NCBI GenBank assembly: GCA_022376925.1
Contig: JAIOJX010000004.1
Location: 177,349,501-177,413,500 of the forward strand
DNA length: 64,000 nucleotides
Direction: 5' to 3'
Source of the DNA: Tragulus kanchil
Taxonomy: Eukaryota; Chordata; Mammalia; Artiodactyla; Tragulidae
Within the stretch, counting starts at the first letter, position 1, and the number at the start of each line of letters is the position of its first letter. Of the stretch, positions 1 to 12,235 are shown piece after piece. The notes beneath the pieces are model-generated. The model did no database searches, had not been told where the DNA came from, and worked only from the letters and a program-made list of their open reading frames with translations. A program made the position numbers and the translations under genes.

Positions 1-159
1 GCCTTCTGCATGAGCTCTGTGATCACCCTCATTCGCTTCTTGAAAATCATCTCGTGTAAGTTGCTTTTCCAAGAACTCAGAAAGGAAAAGTGAGTTATTT
101 TTTAAATCATCAATGAATATGACAACAAGCTCTCTGGACATAGTAGGGTCTCCTGATTT

Positions 160-410
160 AAGTCCCAGCTGCTTCCCTGTCCTACATTATGTCCGAAGTT
201 TGCTCAAACTTATGTCCGTTGAGTCAGTGATGCCATCCAACCATCTCATCCTCTGTCGTCCCCTTCTCTTCCTGCTCTCAATCTTTCCCAGCATCCAGGT
301 CTTTTCTAATGAGTCAGCTCTTCACATCAGGTGGCCAAAGCATTGGAACTTCAGCATCCGTCCTTCCAATGAATATTCATGGTTGATTTCCTCTAGGATT
401 GATTGATTTG
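160..410 (-). mobile_element. BovB LINE fragment
   Basis: Reverse-strand piece of the BovB (RTE-type) 3' region, recognised by the GAGTCAGTGATGCCATCCA and CATCTCATCCTCTGTCGTC landmarks. It is related to 40,285-40,745. Short and non-coding. Confidence 0.8.
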
Positions 411-582
411 GTGGCTTTTAGCAAATCATATGACATCTCTGAAGCTTGGTTTTCTCTTTTGTAAGTAGGAATGGGTCTTGTCCAGAAAAACCTTGAAAGG
501 ACACTAGAAGATTAGATTAAATACAATAATATGCAAGAGAGTCTGGTAAAAATTAAGAAGTGTCATGTGGCTGTGTCATTCT

Positions 583-2741
583 TATTATTAGAATGAATAA
601 GATAAACTTGCTGATCTGATCTCCAGCTGAAAGGGGTTTTGTTTTTTTCATTCTCTGCTGAGTCTCCTGAGCGTGCCTTCTGGAAGTGTGCTGTGTCCAA
701 TAGCTGAAGAGGCATCACAATGAAGAGATAATTGCAATGTCCAGCTTTGTGTTTTTTCTTGGCTCCCATAATGAGCCAGCCTGTTTATTTCCATTCAAGG
801 GAAGCAGACCCATTATTTTTTTTAATCAGAAGTTGTTGTCACATTCATTCATTGTAAGTTCCAGAGGAAACCATCTCTATTTAAGCAAAGGTCTACATCT
901 CATCTAACATGGCCTTCTTAGGGCACCTACTGTGTGGTGTGCTCCCTAAGACACAGGCTTATAGCTATAGTAACCAAAACCTCATCCAGACCCACGGTGT
1001 GGATAAGGCAAGGGCAGTGCTGACTCTGTTGATTTCTCTCTTCTTCACTGTGGCTCCGAATCCTCAAGGGTTGTTGGTGAGATTACTGAGAGCGGATGCC
1101 CTTGGAGCTCAGCTGTGTCTTTTTCCTTAGATGTCAAACGAAAGAAGAGAGTACGCAGAGAATTTCAGTTTTTAATATCCTTGTGCCCAAATGAGCTACA
1201 CCACTGAGCGCAGTACCCACACCTAGTGAGAATCAGCATTTGGTTATTTCTGTGTCAGAAAACATTTACTGAGGGATTTCCCTGGTGGTCCCATGCCTGT
1301 GACTCTGCGCTGCCAATGCAGGGAGATCAGGTTCAATCCTTAGTCAGGGAACTAGATCGCACAAGCAGCAACTCGGAGTTTGCATGCTACAACGAAGATC
1401 CCAAGAAGATCCCATGTGCTGCGACTAAGACCTGGTACAGCCAAATAAATAAAAATAAATTAAAAAATTTAAAACCACAGATACAATGAATGGCTTTTAG
1501 ATGAGTGTGGATGCACTGATAAACATCCACATCTACCAAACCTGATTTCAGGTTCCATTCTGTACTGGTTTTGCTTCTTCATCAGTAGTGGAAACACACT
1601 TCACTTTCCCAGTAAGAGTGGTTGTGGTGATTTGTCTCCCTTTCTCTCACCCAGTAAACTATCCACATCTGTATTATTAGAATGAATAAGATAAACTTGC
1701 TGATCTGATCTCCAGCTGAAAGGGGTTTTGTTTTTCATTCTCTGCTGAGTCTCCTGAGCGTGCCTTCTGGAAGTGTGCTGTGTCCAATAGCTGAAGAGGC
1801 ATCACAATGAAGAGATAATTGCAATGTCCAGCTTTGTGTTTTTTCTTGGCTCCCATAATGAGCCAGCCTGTTTATTTCCATTCAAGGGAAGCAGACCCAT
1901 TATTTTTTTTAATCAGAAGTTGTTGTCACATTCATTCATTGTAAGTTCCAGAGGAAACCATCTCTATTTAAGCAAAGGTCTACATCTCATCTAACATGGC
2001 CTTCTTAGGGCACCTACTGTGTGGTGTGCTCCCTAAGACACAGGCTTATAGCTATAGTAACCAAAACCTCATCCAGACCCACGGTGTGGATAAGGCAAGG
2101 GCAGTGCTGACTCTGTTGATTTCTCTCTTCTTCACTGTGGCTCCGAATCCTCAAGGGTTGTTGGTGAGATTACTGAGAGCGGATGCCCTTGGAGCTCAGC
2201 TGTGTCTTTTTCCTTAGATGTCAAACGAAAGAAGAGAGTACGCAGAGAATTTCAGTTTTTAATATCCTTGTGCCCAAATGAGCTACACCACTGAGCGCAG
2301 TACCCACACCTAGTGAGAATCAGCATTTGGTTATTTCTGTGTCAGAAAACATTTACTGAGGGATTTCCTGGTGGTCCCATGCCTGTGACTCTGCGCTGCC
2401 AATGCAGGGAGATCAGGTTCAATCCTTAGTCAGGGAACTAGATCGCACAAGCAGCAACTCGGAGTTTGCATGCTACAACGAAGATCCCAAGAAGATCCCA
2501 TGTGCTGCGACTAAGACCTGGTACAGCCAAATAAATAAAAATAAATTAAAAAATTTAAAACCACAGATACAATGAATGGCTTTTAGATGAGTGTGGATGC
2601 ACTGATAAACATCCACATCTACCAAACCTGATTTCAGGTTCCATTCTGTACTGGTTTTGCTTCTTCATCAGTAGTGGAAACACACTTCACTTTCCCAGTA
2701 AGAGTGGTTGTGGTGATTTGTCTCCCTTTCTCTCACCCAGT
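583..2741. repeat. Direct duplication 1 (583-1655 / 1672-2741)
   Basis: Two nearly identical 1.07-kb copies head to tail, with 16 unmatched bases between. Differences I see are a T-run two bases longer in the first copy (near 645) and one extra C near 1279. The content is unique DNA plus one CHR-type SINE. Confidence 0.97.
1273..1480 (+). mobile_element. CHR-type tRNA-Glu SINE
   Basis: Starts with a degraded TTTCCCTGGTGGTCC head, has a GGTTCAATCC B-box-like part and ends in AAATAAATAAAAATAAATT. The second copy from duplication 1 is at about 2362-2560. Confidence 0.85.
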
Positions 2742-2814
2742 CTTCCTCGAGAACTGTGAGGATTTGCCAAAAGGCTAGCTGGGGTCAGGGGTGAACCCAC
2801 ACTGTGGCCAAATC

Positions 2815-3240
2815 AGCCTTTGCTAGGTATCCTAACCATGTGCCAGGCATATGCTAGGTACTGGGAAAACACAAACAAATGGGACCTGGCCTCCATCTGT
2901 AGTTTGTGATTCAGTGGGGACACATGTGAAGTGACAGCTCTGAGGAGCTTGGCTGGGGTGACGGAGCACCGTGGGAACACACCTGCTGGGCCCATCTCCA
3001 CGCCCCTTCCTTTGCACCTGCTGCTACCCTGCAGAAGATACTACGCCTCGCCTTCTCCACCTGGAGAATCCCCCATCTGATCTTCCAAATCCAGTGCAAA
3101 GGTCATCCTCTCTGAAAAGTTTTCCTGATACTCCGCCTGTCCCCCCAAACCTGTTATCCCACAACCCTGCATTAAATTGTTGGTTGGTTTGTCCAGTTTA
3201 CCATTTTTTGACTCTAGGCTATGTTTAGCATTGTGCTTAG
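2815..3240. mobile_element. L2-like relic
   Basis: Old LINE2-style sequence: a CATGTGCCAGGCATATGCTAGG-like track, then a CTGAAAAGTTTTCCTGATAC-like part, ending GCATTGTGCTTAGCACA. Strongly diverged; the family call is tentative. Confidence 0.45.
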
Positions 3241-3750
3241 CACAAAATTAATTGGGCTCTTGAGGACTGACTCATCTGAGCAAATTCACAGGGATCTAAT
3301 CTGTTAACCAGGGAGTCATTTTCCTCATTTCCTGGGACTGGGGGGACCAGAATAAGGGAGCAGAGGAGAAGGCTGTACCTTTCCAAGGCTCCTCATCAGG
3401 CTTCCCTACTGTCCGACGCACACCTCTGTTCCATGGCAGAAGCATGGGAGCCTTCATCCAGCCAGAGACTCTGAGACCCCAAGGGCAAGGGCAGGGTCTT
3501 CATGAGGATGGAAAGAAGGGAACAGGGATCTTCCATGAGGGCTAGTCGGTATGGGAGTTAATTGTATGTCAACATGGCAAGGCTATGGTACACAGTTGTA
3601 GGGTCCAACACCAGTCTAGATGTTGCCATGAGGATATTTTTCAGATGCGATTAGCATTACCATCAATAGACTTTGAGTAAAGCAGCCTATCCTCCATAAT
3701 GTGGGTGGGCCTCATTCAGCTAGTAGAAGTCCTTAAGAAAAAAGAATGAG

Positions 3751-4051
3751 GGGGCTTCCCTGATGGTCCAGTGGATAACGACACCACCTTGCAGTGCAAG
3801 GGGCGCTGGTTCGATCCCTGGCCTGGGAAGATCCCATGTGCCGCGGAGCGGCTGGACTGATGTGTCCATTACTGAGCCGGAGCTCTGGGGCACGTGTGCC
3901 CAGAGCCGGTGCTCTGTGACAACAGAGGCCACTGGAGACCCACACGGGCCAAGGAACAAAGATGGATGAAAATAGACAAATGGAAGACCAATAGAAGTAG
4001 CCTGCCTGCTCTCCTCCCTCCCCACCCCAAAATAAATAAATAAATAAATCT
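3751..4051 (+). mobile_element. Young CHR-like SINE with C-rich 3' module
   Basis: tRNA-Glu-like head (GGGGCTTCCCTGATGGTCCA), the body landmark GAGCCGGAGCTCTGG, then AAAGATGGATGAAAATAGAC, CCAATAGAAGTAG and a C-rich stretch before (AAAT)n. Flanking AAGAAAAA(A)GAATG at 3734-3748 and 4052-4066 looks like a target-site duplication. The copy from duplication 2 is at about 4921-5221. Confidence 0.88.
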
Positions 4052-4066
4052 AAGAAAAAGAATGGG

Positions 4067-4270
4067 GACTTCCCTGGTGGTCCAGTGGCTAAGACTCCAA
4101 GCTCCCAATGCAGGGGCCCCAGGTTCCATTCCTGGTCCGGGAACTAGATCCCACATGGCACAACTAAGAGTTCATATGCTGAAACTATAGATCTCGCATC
4201 CTGCAGTGAAGACTGAAGATCCTGTGAGCTGAAACTAATACCCAGAGCAGCCAAATAAATAAATTAAAAG
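4067..4270 (+). mobile_element. CHR-1-like SINE
   Basis: GGGACTTCCCTGGTGGTCCA head, AGGGGCCCCAGGTTCC B-box region, several GATCC..GCA repeats and an (AAAT)n tail. It sits directly after the young SINE. The copy is at about 5237-5440. Confidence 0.88.
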
Positions 4271-5768
4271 AAAATTCTTTTTTTTAAAGAGAGAGAGAGA
4301 AGAAAAATAGAGAAAAGACTGAAGTCCCAGAGAAGGAAGGAATTCTGCCACTAGACTGTCTTAGGACTCAAGACTGCAACACTGATTTCTGCCAGAATTC
4401 CCAGCCTGCCGACCTTCACTGCAGACTTCCAAGTTGTCAGCGCCCATAACTGCATGAGCCAATTTTTAAAAATAAATCTCTCTACATAAATACATCCTTT
4501 CAGTTCTGTTTCTCTGGAAACCTTAACTAAAACCTTCAGTCTCACATGGGGACTTATGTTAGATCCATGAGAATTAGTATTCTGAAAGTTGTGGACTTTC
4601 TTTTGGGGGTGGAGGCGTGGGAGGGAGGCTGGGCGGACCACTTCTATTGGGCGTGTGGGAGCAGTGTCGTTCATGAGGATGGAAAGAAGGAACAGGGATC
4701 TTCCATGAGGGCTAGTCGGTATGGGAGTTAATTGTATGTCAACATGGCAAGGCTATGGTACACAGTTGTAGGGTCCAACACCAGTCTAGATGTTGCCATG
4801 AGGATATTTTTCAGATGCGATTAGCATTACCATCAATAGACTTTGAGTAAAGCAGCCTATCCTCCATAATGTGGGTGGGCCTCATTCAGCTAGTAGAAGT
4901 CCTTAAGAAAAAAGAATGAGGGGGCTTCCCTGATGGTCCAGTGGATAACGACACCACCTTGCAGTGCAAGGGGCGCTGGTTCGATCCCTGGCCTGGGAAG
5001 ATCCCATGTGCCGCGGAGCGGCTGGACTGATGTGTCCATTACTGAGCCGGAGCTCTGGGGCACGTGTGCCCAGAGCCGGTGCTCTGTGACAACAGAGGCC
5101 ACTGGAGACCCACACGGGCCAAGGAACAAAGATGGATGAAAATAGACAAATGGAAGACCAATAGAAGTAGCCTGCCTGCTCTCCTCCCTCCCCACCCCAA
5201 AATAAATAAATAAATAAATCTAAGAAAAAGAATGGGGACTTCCCTGGTGGTCCAGTGGCTAAGACTCCAAGCTCCCAATGCAGGGGCCCCAGGTTCCATT
5301 CCTGGTCCGGGAACTAGATCCCACATGGCACAACTAAGAGTTCATATGCTGAAACTATAGATCTCGCATCCTGCAGTGAAGACTGAAGATCCTGTGAGCT
5401 GAAACTAATACCCAGAGCAGCCAAATAAATAAATTAAAAGAAAATTCTTTTTTTTAAAGAGAGAGAGAGAAGAAAAATAGAGAAAAGACTGAAGTCCCAG
5501 AGAAGGAAGGAATTCTGCCACTAGACTGTCTTAGGACTCAAGACTGCAACACTGATTTCTGCCAGAATTCCCAGCCTGCCGACCTTCACTGCAGACTTCC
5601 AAGTTGTCAGCGCCCATAACTGCATGAGCCAATTTTTAAAAATAAATCTCTCTACATAAATACATCCTTTCAGTTCTGTTTCTCTGGAAACCTTAACTAA
5701 AACCTTCAGTCTCACATGGGGACTTATGTTAGATCCATGAGAATTAGTATTCTGAAAGTTGTGGACTT

Positions 5769-6074
5769 TCTTTTTTGGGGGGTGGGAGGGCGTGGGGAGG
5801 GAGGCTGCGGGCGGACCACTTCTATTGGTCTTTTTCATTTATCTATTTTCATCCATCTTTCTTCTTTGGCCTGTGTGGGCCTTCCATTGCAGTGGTCTCT
5901 GTTGTCACAGAGCACCGACTCTGGGCGCATGCACTCCAGAGCTCTGGCTTGGTAATTGGACACATTGGTCCAGCCACTCCATGGCACGTGGGATCTTCCC
6001 AAGCCAGGGATCGAACCGGTGCCACTTGCACTGCAAGGCGGTGTCCTTACCCACTGGACCACCAGGGAAGCCCA
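5769..6074 (-). mobile_element. Young CHR-like SINE with C-rich 3' module
   Basis: Full reverse-oriented element: G-rich left end, CTTCTATTGGTC, CATCCATCTTTC, and the head ending CCACCAGGGAAGCCC. Flanks AGTTGTGGACTTTC and AGTTGTGGACTTCC form a target-site duplication. Only the left 60 bases appear in the first copy of duplication 2. Confidence 0.9.
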
Positions 6075-6159
6075 GTTGTGGACTTCCAGTCAAAGTCATC
6101 AAATCTTAAGCTTTTAGACCTTGAAGTGCTCTATGATGTTATCAAAATTACAGTTTCAT

Positions 6160-6260
6160 TTTATTATTGAGAAAACTAAGGCTCGGAGAGGCCAAGTTTC
6201 CTATCTAAGGTCACCTTGCAGAGAAGTAATTATACTAGATGAGACTGGTACCTGGTCTTC
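6160..6260 (-). mobile_element. MIR fragment
   Basis: GAGAAAACTAAGGCTCGGAGAGG followed by a GGTCACC block is a typical MIR core read on the reverse strand. Described by landmark only. Confidence 0.55.
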
Positions 6261-6469
6261 TGACTTATCTCACATTTTATCAAAAGAGCATCAGTGAAAA
6301 ATGAAATATTATGTCTTTATACTGTGCCTTGGTTTTTGTGATGGCATAAATAATAAATATAATTTCAGGATCTGATTTAAGAGTCATTCTGATTCCAGCA
6401 TGTGGAATAAAAATATGAGAAATGGGAACTGTAGAAAAACTGCTGAGGAATGCCTTCCTGTGTCCTTTT

Positions 6470-6655
6470 TTATATGTATTTTTATTTATGTATGTATGTA
6501 TTTGGCTGTACCAGGTCTTAGCTGTGGCATGGGAACTCTTTAGTTACTCTCTAGTGGCAGCATGTGGGATCTAGTTCCCTGACCAGGGATCTAGTCCTGG
6601 GACCCCTGAATTGGGAGCATGGAGTCTTAGCCACTGGACCACAAGGGAAGTCATT
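6470..6655 (-). mobile_element. CHR-type SINE
   Basis: Reverse element: (TATG/TATT)n left end, TTGGCTGTACCAGGTCTTAG, GATCTAGTTCCCTGACCAGG, and the head CCACTGGACCACAAGGGAAG. Confidence 0.88.
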
Positions 6656-7017
6656 TTCTGGTGTCTTTCAAAATCCATAGGGAGTCACCAACCACATCAA
6701 AGTATACAGTCTGCCCTGCCTGCAGGAAAGTGTTGAATAACAGAAGAGTTGATGGAATCAGGAGTCTCCAGGACCTTTCTGAGTTTTTAGGAGTGGAGTA
6801 GGAATAAACACTTCTCTTAGAATTAGTTGGGAAAAAAACACATCTATGAGAGTTTGACGGTTTCCTTATGCAAGTATCACTTGGGAACAAATGGAGTTTA
6901 CTTTATGAACCTGCTTGTTAACCCATCTCCCTGCCCCTGCAATTCCCCTCCACCCCCCACACATTTTGCAACTGTTGAAAGACACTGGAAAGATATCCTC
7001 TAACAGTTATTCTCTTT
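6656..7017. other. No recognised feature
   Basis: Unique-looking AT-rich DNA. No repeat family or exon recognised; short open frames here lack any familiar motif. Confidence 0.5.
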
Positions 7018-7175
7018 TTTAAAAATTTTATTGGAGTATAGTTGATTTGCAATATTGTGTTAGTTTCTGCTGTACAGCAAAGTGAATCAGTTATGCATAT
7101 ACACATATCCACTTCTTTTTAGATTCTTTTCTCCTACTGGTCATTGCAGAGTGTTGAATAGAATTCCTTCTGCTT
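7018..7175 (-). mobile_element. L1 3' end fragment
   Basis: TTATTGGAGTATAGTTGATT, the ACAGCAAAGTGAATCAG block and TAGATTCTTTTCTCC match the 3'-terminal part of an artiodactyl L1 in reverse orientation. Confidence 0.75.
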
Positions 7176-7542
7176 AGTTCTGTTTGATATGTAATAGTGT
7201 GTACATGTCACAGTGTTCTTTTTAATGTTTGAAATTCACTCATCAGAAGCTGAATCATCTTTGTTAAGTATTGTCCTCGACAAGTGATGAAATTCGGCAG
7301 CTTTGAGAAGAGGCCGGACAACTTGTTATAATATCCTGGTATATAAAGTTCAGGTGGGAGGATTTGGGGCAGAGGGTGGAGTAGAAAGTACCAGGGCTGT
7401 CTCCCCACCTAGACAACAGGTGCACAGGAACATCTGTCTGATGTAACTGATACTTTGAAACTCTCCAGTCTGCTGAAGGCTTGCAATTTTCAGGCTGTGG
7501 TCTAGAAACAGTATTTTTACCAAAAATATTTCCAATTTTTTA

Positions 7543-8160
7543 AAAATTTGTAAAATATGGATAACTTAAAATTTATCTCTTTGACTTTGTTTTTTAAATT
7601 TTGGCCTCTTTTATTGGTTATTTATTTATTTATTTATTTATTTATTTTCATCCATCGTTATTCTTTGGCCTGTGTGGGCCTCCCGTTGCAGTGGCCTCTC
7701 TCCTTGCAGAGCACCGGCTCTGGCTCGCGATTGGACATATCGGTCCCGGTGCTCCGCGGCACATGGGATCCTCCCTGGCCAGAGATCTAACTGTTGCCCC
7801 TTGCGCTGCAAGTCGGACTCTTTACCCACTGGACCACCAGGGAAGCCCCTTTTTGACCATTTTAAGTTCAGTGATATTAAATACATTCATAATGTTGCGC
7901 AACCATCAGCACCATTTATCTGCGGAGAACTTGTCATTAAGTAAAACTGAAACTCTATACCCATTAAACACCAACTCTCATCCCTCCCTCCTCCCCCGCC
8001 CCTGGCAACTGCCATTCTACTTTCTGTCTCTGAGGATTTGGGACCTCCCACGAGAGGAATCAAACAATATTATCTTCCTGTGACTGGCTTATTTCACTGA
8101 GCATAATATCCTCAGGGATCATCCATGTTGTAGCGTATGTGAGAACTTCCTTCCCTCATG
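7543..8160 (-). mobile_element. L1 3' region split by a SINE
   Basis: Reverse L1 3' sequence, recognised by AACTGAAACTCTATACCCAT, CTGGCAACTGCCATTCTAC and GGCTTATTTCACTGAGCATA. A young SINE lies at 7605-7850. An L1 of the same type recurs at 32,862-34,400. Confidence 0.75.
7605..7850 (-). mobile_element. Young CHR-like SINE, short 3' form
   Basis: GGCCTCTTTTATTGG then (TATT)n, CATCCATCG, GCAGAGCACCGGCTCTGG, and the head CCACCAGGGAAGCCCC. It lacks the C-rich 3' module. The (TATT)n run at 7618-7650 is its tail. Inserted into L1. Confidence 0.87.
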
Positions 8161-8402
8161 CAAAACAAAATGCACTTTCTGCTTTATATACAAATTCCTT
8201 ATATATTTCAGTGTGAGTTTGATAAATGTGAAGCAGATGACTCCGTCCCTGAGAACCTGATCTTTTTTGTATACACTGGAAAAGGTCTCTTTCTTCACTC
8301 ACTCGTTTCTTTGACAGACATTGAGCACCTGCGCGAGGACCAGACCCTATTTGGTGCTCAGAGAACAAACAGGAATAATATAGTCCATGCCTTGAAGTAG
8401 CA

Positions 8403-8610
8403 ACATGCATGTGTGCTCAGTTGCGTCCAATTCTGCAACCCTTTGGCCTGTAGCCCACCAGGCTCCTTTGTCCATGGATTTTTCAGACAGGAATACTGGA
8501 GTGGGTTGCTGTTTCCTCCTCCAGGGGATCTTCCTCACCCAGGGATGGAATCCACAGCTCCTGTGTTGCAGGTGGATTCTTTACCTGCTGAGTCATCAAG
8601 GAATGCCCAA
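8403..8610 (-). mobile_element. Bov-tA SINE
   Basis: Reverse element with the Bov-A part (TGTAGCCCACCAGGCTCC, GAATACTGGAGTGGGTTGC) and the tRNA-Glu head at the right (GATTCTTTACCTGCTGAGTC). One Bov-A unit only. Confidence 0.92.
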
Positions 8611-8727
8611 AGCCCTGAAGTAAAGGGGTCCCTATATTAAGTAAGGAGATGAACTGAAAAACCTATAAAGCTCCTTTTATAAAAATAGGCTGTGTGGTTT
8701 TATAAAAAATAGGTTTGTTTTTTTTTT

Positions 8728-8880
8728 TAGTGGCCTCTCTTTTTTTGGCCTTTTTTATTGGTTTTTTAGTTATTTATTGAACTCCACAGCATATGGGATC
8801 CTCCCGGGCCAGGGATCGAACCAGCGCCCCTTGTGCTGCAAGGCGGGCTCTCTACCCACTGGACCACCAGGGAAGCCCCC
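8728..8880 (-). mobile_element. Internally deleted young CHR-like SINE
   Basis: Retains the left GGCCTTTTTTATTGG tail and the tRNA-like head (GATCGAACCAGCGCCCC, CCACCAGGGAAGCCCC) but lacks the middle. AAAATAGG(T/C)TTTT-like sequence on both sides suggests a target-site duplication. Confidence 0.8.
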
Positions 8881-8894
8881 CCAAATAGGCTTTT

Positions 8895-9062
8895 TTATAC
8901 AAAAATTTTTATTTGGTTGCTAAGGACTTCAGTTGTGGCATGCAGGATCTTTAGTTGTGACATGTCAACTCTTAACTGCAGCACATAGGATCTAGTTCCC
9001 TGATCGGGAATCCGATACTGATTGGGAGCTCAGACTCCTAACTGGACCACCAAGGAGGACCT
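8895..9062 (-). mobile_element. CHR-type SINE
   Basis: GCTAAGGACTTCAGTTGTGG, GATCTAGTTCCCTGATCGGG, and a degraded head at GACCACCAAGG. The partial duplicate starts at 10,025. Confidence 0.8.
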
Positions 9063-11144
9063 GATCACAGCTGCTTCTTCTTCTTTTTTTTTTTCAAATC
9101 ACAGCCTCTCGATGCTGGCGAACTCCACTCTCCCCAGCACTGGATCCTACCATCAACTCACTCTCCCAGCAAGACCAGAATTTTTGACTTGCCTCTGGGC
9201 ATATAACAAGGGAGAAGGGATCCAGAGGTCCTAAAGAGAATTAACTTTTACACTGATTTTTACAACAGAGAAAGCAGAAGTCAGTATACTGAATATTATT
9301 TTTCAACCAAGTTTTCCAGAACACCGGGAGACAGCATTGGAATGAAAGTATCAATGGCCATTAAAATGAGTGTAAGGTTTGGTAGTCAGTTTCGGTCGTA
9401 TGGGTATCTTTTATCTCCAACCCTTTCCTTAGTTCTCTAAAGAGCTATTGGGTTGTTGTAATTTACCTGAACATCTTTTCAGCAGACCCACATCCATGAT
9501 GGCATAACTCCAAGGAGAGTATTGCAGCTCATGTATAGGACAGAAAGGAGACAGGACCATAGGACTGGTCGCGAGCCTGAGAAGGGCTGTGGAGTCAGCA
9601 GATTTCAAGCCAGGTTCTGCTCCACTTTGGCCAAGTTCCTCACCCTCCCTTTCCACATCTGTAAGATGAAAAGCCATGCCTCCTGGAAAAGTTAAAGGAA
9701 AAGACTCAGAGCCCAGGGTTGGTCCCTCAACAGTACCTTCATTTTGTCTCTTTCATTTTGCAACAACTTGTGTTTATAAGATGTTTGATCAAGGTTTGGA
9801 TTGTACTTTTCCATTGCTTTTTAAAATTTTTCAATACATTTTTTAAAGGTTACATTCTATCTACAGTTATTACAAATACTGTGTTGGGCTTCCCTGGTGA
9901 CTCAGTGGTAAAGAATCCGCCTGCTAGTGCAGGAGGCTCAGGAGACATGGGTTCAATCCCTGGTCCAGGAAGATCCCCCATGCTGTGGAGCAACTAAGCC
10001 CATGCACGCACTAAGCCTGTGTGCATTTGGTTGCTAAGGACTTCAGTTGTGGCATGCAGGATCTTTAGTTGTGACATGTCAACTCTTAACTGCAGCACAT
10101 AGGATCTAGTTCCCTGATCGGGAATCCGATACTGATTGGGAGCTCAGACTCCTAACTGGACCACCAAGGAGGACCTGATCACAGCTGCTGCTTCTTCTTT
10201 TTTTTTTTCAAATCACAGCCTCTCGATGCTGGCGAACTCCACTCTCCCCAGCACTGGATCCTACCATCAACTCACTCTCCCAGCAAGACCAAAATTTTTT
10301 GACTTGCCTCTGGGCATATAACAAGGGAGAAGGGATCCAGAGGTCCTAAAGAGAATTAACTTTTACACTGATTTTTACAACAGAGAAAGCAGAAGTCAGT
10401 ATACTGAATATTATTTTTCAACCAAGTTTTCCAGAACACCGGGAGACAGCATTGGAATGAAAGTATCAATGGCCATTAAAATGAGTGTAAGGTTTGGTAG
10501 TCAGTTTCGGTCGTATGGGTATCTTTTATCTCCAACCCTTTCCTTAGTTCTCTAAAGAGCTATTGGGTTGTTGTAATTTACCTGAACATCTTTTCAGCAG
10601 ACCCACATCCATGATGGCATAACTCCAAGGAGAGTATTGCAGCTCATGTATAGGACAGAAAGGAGACAGGACCATAGGACTGGTCGCGAGCCTGAGAAGG
10701 GCTGTGGAGTCAGCAGATTTCAAGCCAGGTTCTGCTCCACTTTGGCCAAGTTCCTCACCCTCCCTTTCCACATCTGTAAGATGAAAAGCCATGCCTCCTG
10801 GAAAAGTTAAAGGAAAAGACTCAGAGCCCAGGGTTGGTCCCTCAACAGTACCTTCATTTTGTCTCTTTCATTTTGCAACAACTTGTGTTTATAAGATGTT
10901 TGATCAAGGTTTGGATTGTACTTTTCCATTGCTTTTTAAAATTTTTCAATACATTTTTTAAAGGTTACATTCTATCTACAGTTATTACAAATACTGTGTT
11001 GGGCTTCCCTGGTGACTCAGTGGTAAAGAATCCGCCTGCTAGTGCAGGAGGCTCAGGAGACATGGGTTCAATCCCTGGTCCAGGAAGATCCCCCATGCTG
11101 TGGAGCAACTAAGCCCATGCACGACAGCTACAGAGCCTGTGTGC
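8911..11144. repeat. Direct duplication 3 (8911-10024 / 10025-11144)
   Basis: Copies abut with no filler. The first copy breaks inside a SINE near 10,005, where a few bases are missing relative to 11,120-11,144. A and T runs differ by one to three bases. Confidence 0.97.
9063..9887. other. Mostly unique DNA with a MIR
   Basis: No exon recognised. A reverse MIR-like stretch lies at about 9560-9680 (GGCCAAGTTCCTCACCCTCC, CACATCTGTAAGATG). The rest is unassigned. The duplicate is at 10,178-11,002. Confidence 0.5.
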
Positions 11145-11335
11145 TGCAACTACCGAAGTCCAAGCACCCTAGAGCCCATGCTCTGCAACAAGAGAAGCTA
11201 CTACATATAGTGAGAAGGCCACTCACCACAACTAGAGAGTAGCCCCTGCTTGGCACAACTAGAGAAAATCTCAAGCAGCAACTAAGACTCAGCACAGCCA
11301 AAAATACATAAATATTATTTTTAAAAAATACTATG
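11000..11335 (+). mobile_element. CHR-2/Bov-tA-head type SINE, long form
   Basis: GGGCTTCCCTGGTGACTCAG head, GGTTCAATCCCTGGTCC, then a series of CAACTA/GAGCCC repeats and an A-rich tail. The first copy (9888-10,024) is cut by the duplication junction, so only this one is complete. Confidence 0.88.
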
Positions 11336-11804
11336 AAGAAATAAGAAATATAAAAAAAAGAAAACAAAAAAATAAATACAATGTTGTACAGTACATCTTT
11401 GCTATACCTTAATTTTGAGGTGGGAACTCCCCCACTCTTAGCTGTGTATTCTAAAGAGGGAGGTACCCTGCGGACCTCCAGACATGGTTCCTGAACAGCT
11501 CAGGACCAATCTAATATCACCTCACCTGCCTCTAGTCACAGGTAGACGGTTACTACTGGGCCTTAGAGCTGAGGGGAGACAAAGGCACACGGACTGGGGG
11601 GTTCAAGAAGGAAACCCTTCTCTCATTCATGTAAACTTGAACAGGGAAACATGTGACCCCAGGAGCAGCTGATGGCCCTTCAGCCCACAAAGGAAGAGCG
11701 TGCCTCGGGGTGGAGCCCCTCCCCAGGGCCTCACCAGGAGCCTTGCTGGCCTGGACCGTAAGTGTTGTTTCCTATAGCATCACAGTCCTAATCAGTGGTA
11801 ATGG
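11336..11804. other. No recognised feature
   Basis: A-rich SINE tail, then unique DNA. Nothing recognised on either strand. Confidence 0.5.
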
Positions 11805-11980
11805 GTAGAATGGTGGTCCCCCAAATGAACTGTTTATATTGTAGAAACTGTTAATGTCACCTGATTTGGAAAAAAGGGTCTTTGCAGATGTCGTTGAGTT
11901 AAAGGTCTTAGTTGAGAGCATCCTGGAATACCCAGCTGGACCCTAAACGCAATGATAAGTCTTCTTATAAGAAACACTCA

Positions 11981-12235
11981 GCCTTCCCTGGTGGTCCAGT
12001 GGGTAAGGACACTGCCTTGCAGTACAAAGGGTGCTGGTTGGATCCCTGGCCTGGGAGGATCCCACGTGCCGGTAAGTGGCTGGACTGATGTGTGCAACTA
12101 CAGAGCCGGAGCTTTGGAGTGCATGCGCCCAGAGCCGGTGCTCTGCAACGAGAGAGGCCACCGCGATGGGAGGCCCACAGGAACCAAAGAAAAGAGATGG
12201 AAATAAATGAAAGGCCAATAGAAATGACCAAAAAA
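11981..12235 (+). mobile_element. Young CHR-like SINE, short 3' form
   Basis: GCCTTCCCTGGTGGTCCAGT head, GCAACTACAGAGCCGGAGC, GAGAGAGGCCACCGCGATGG and GGCCAATAGAAATGACC. AGAAACAC on both sides (11,970 and 12,235) is a candidate target-site duplication. The copy is at 13,084-13,338. Confidence 0.88.

Larger units (their letters stand above)
3545..4540 (+). mobile_element. Old LTR (MaLR/ERVL-like) interrupted by two SINEs
   Basis: The left part (3545-3735) has the TTAATTGTATGTCAACATGG start and GTGGGTGGGCCTCAT block. The right part (4310-4540) resumes with GGAATTCTGCCA and ends CTCTGGAAACCTTAACTAA. SINEs at 3751-4051 and 4067-4270 sit between. The duplicate is at about 4716-5705. Confidence 0.7.
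3500..5828. repeat. Direct duplication 2 (3500-4650 / 4671-5828)
   Basis: Copies of about 1.15 kb separated by about 20 unmatched bases. The end of the first copy has lost several G bases relative to the second in the G-rich stretch before the junction. The break lies inside a SINE that is whole only after the second copy. Confidence 0.97.
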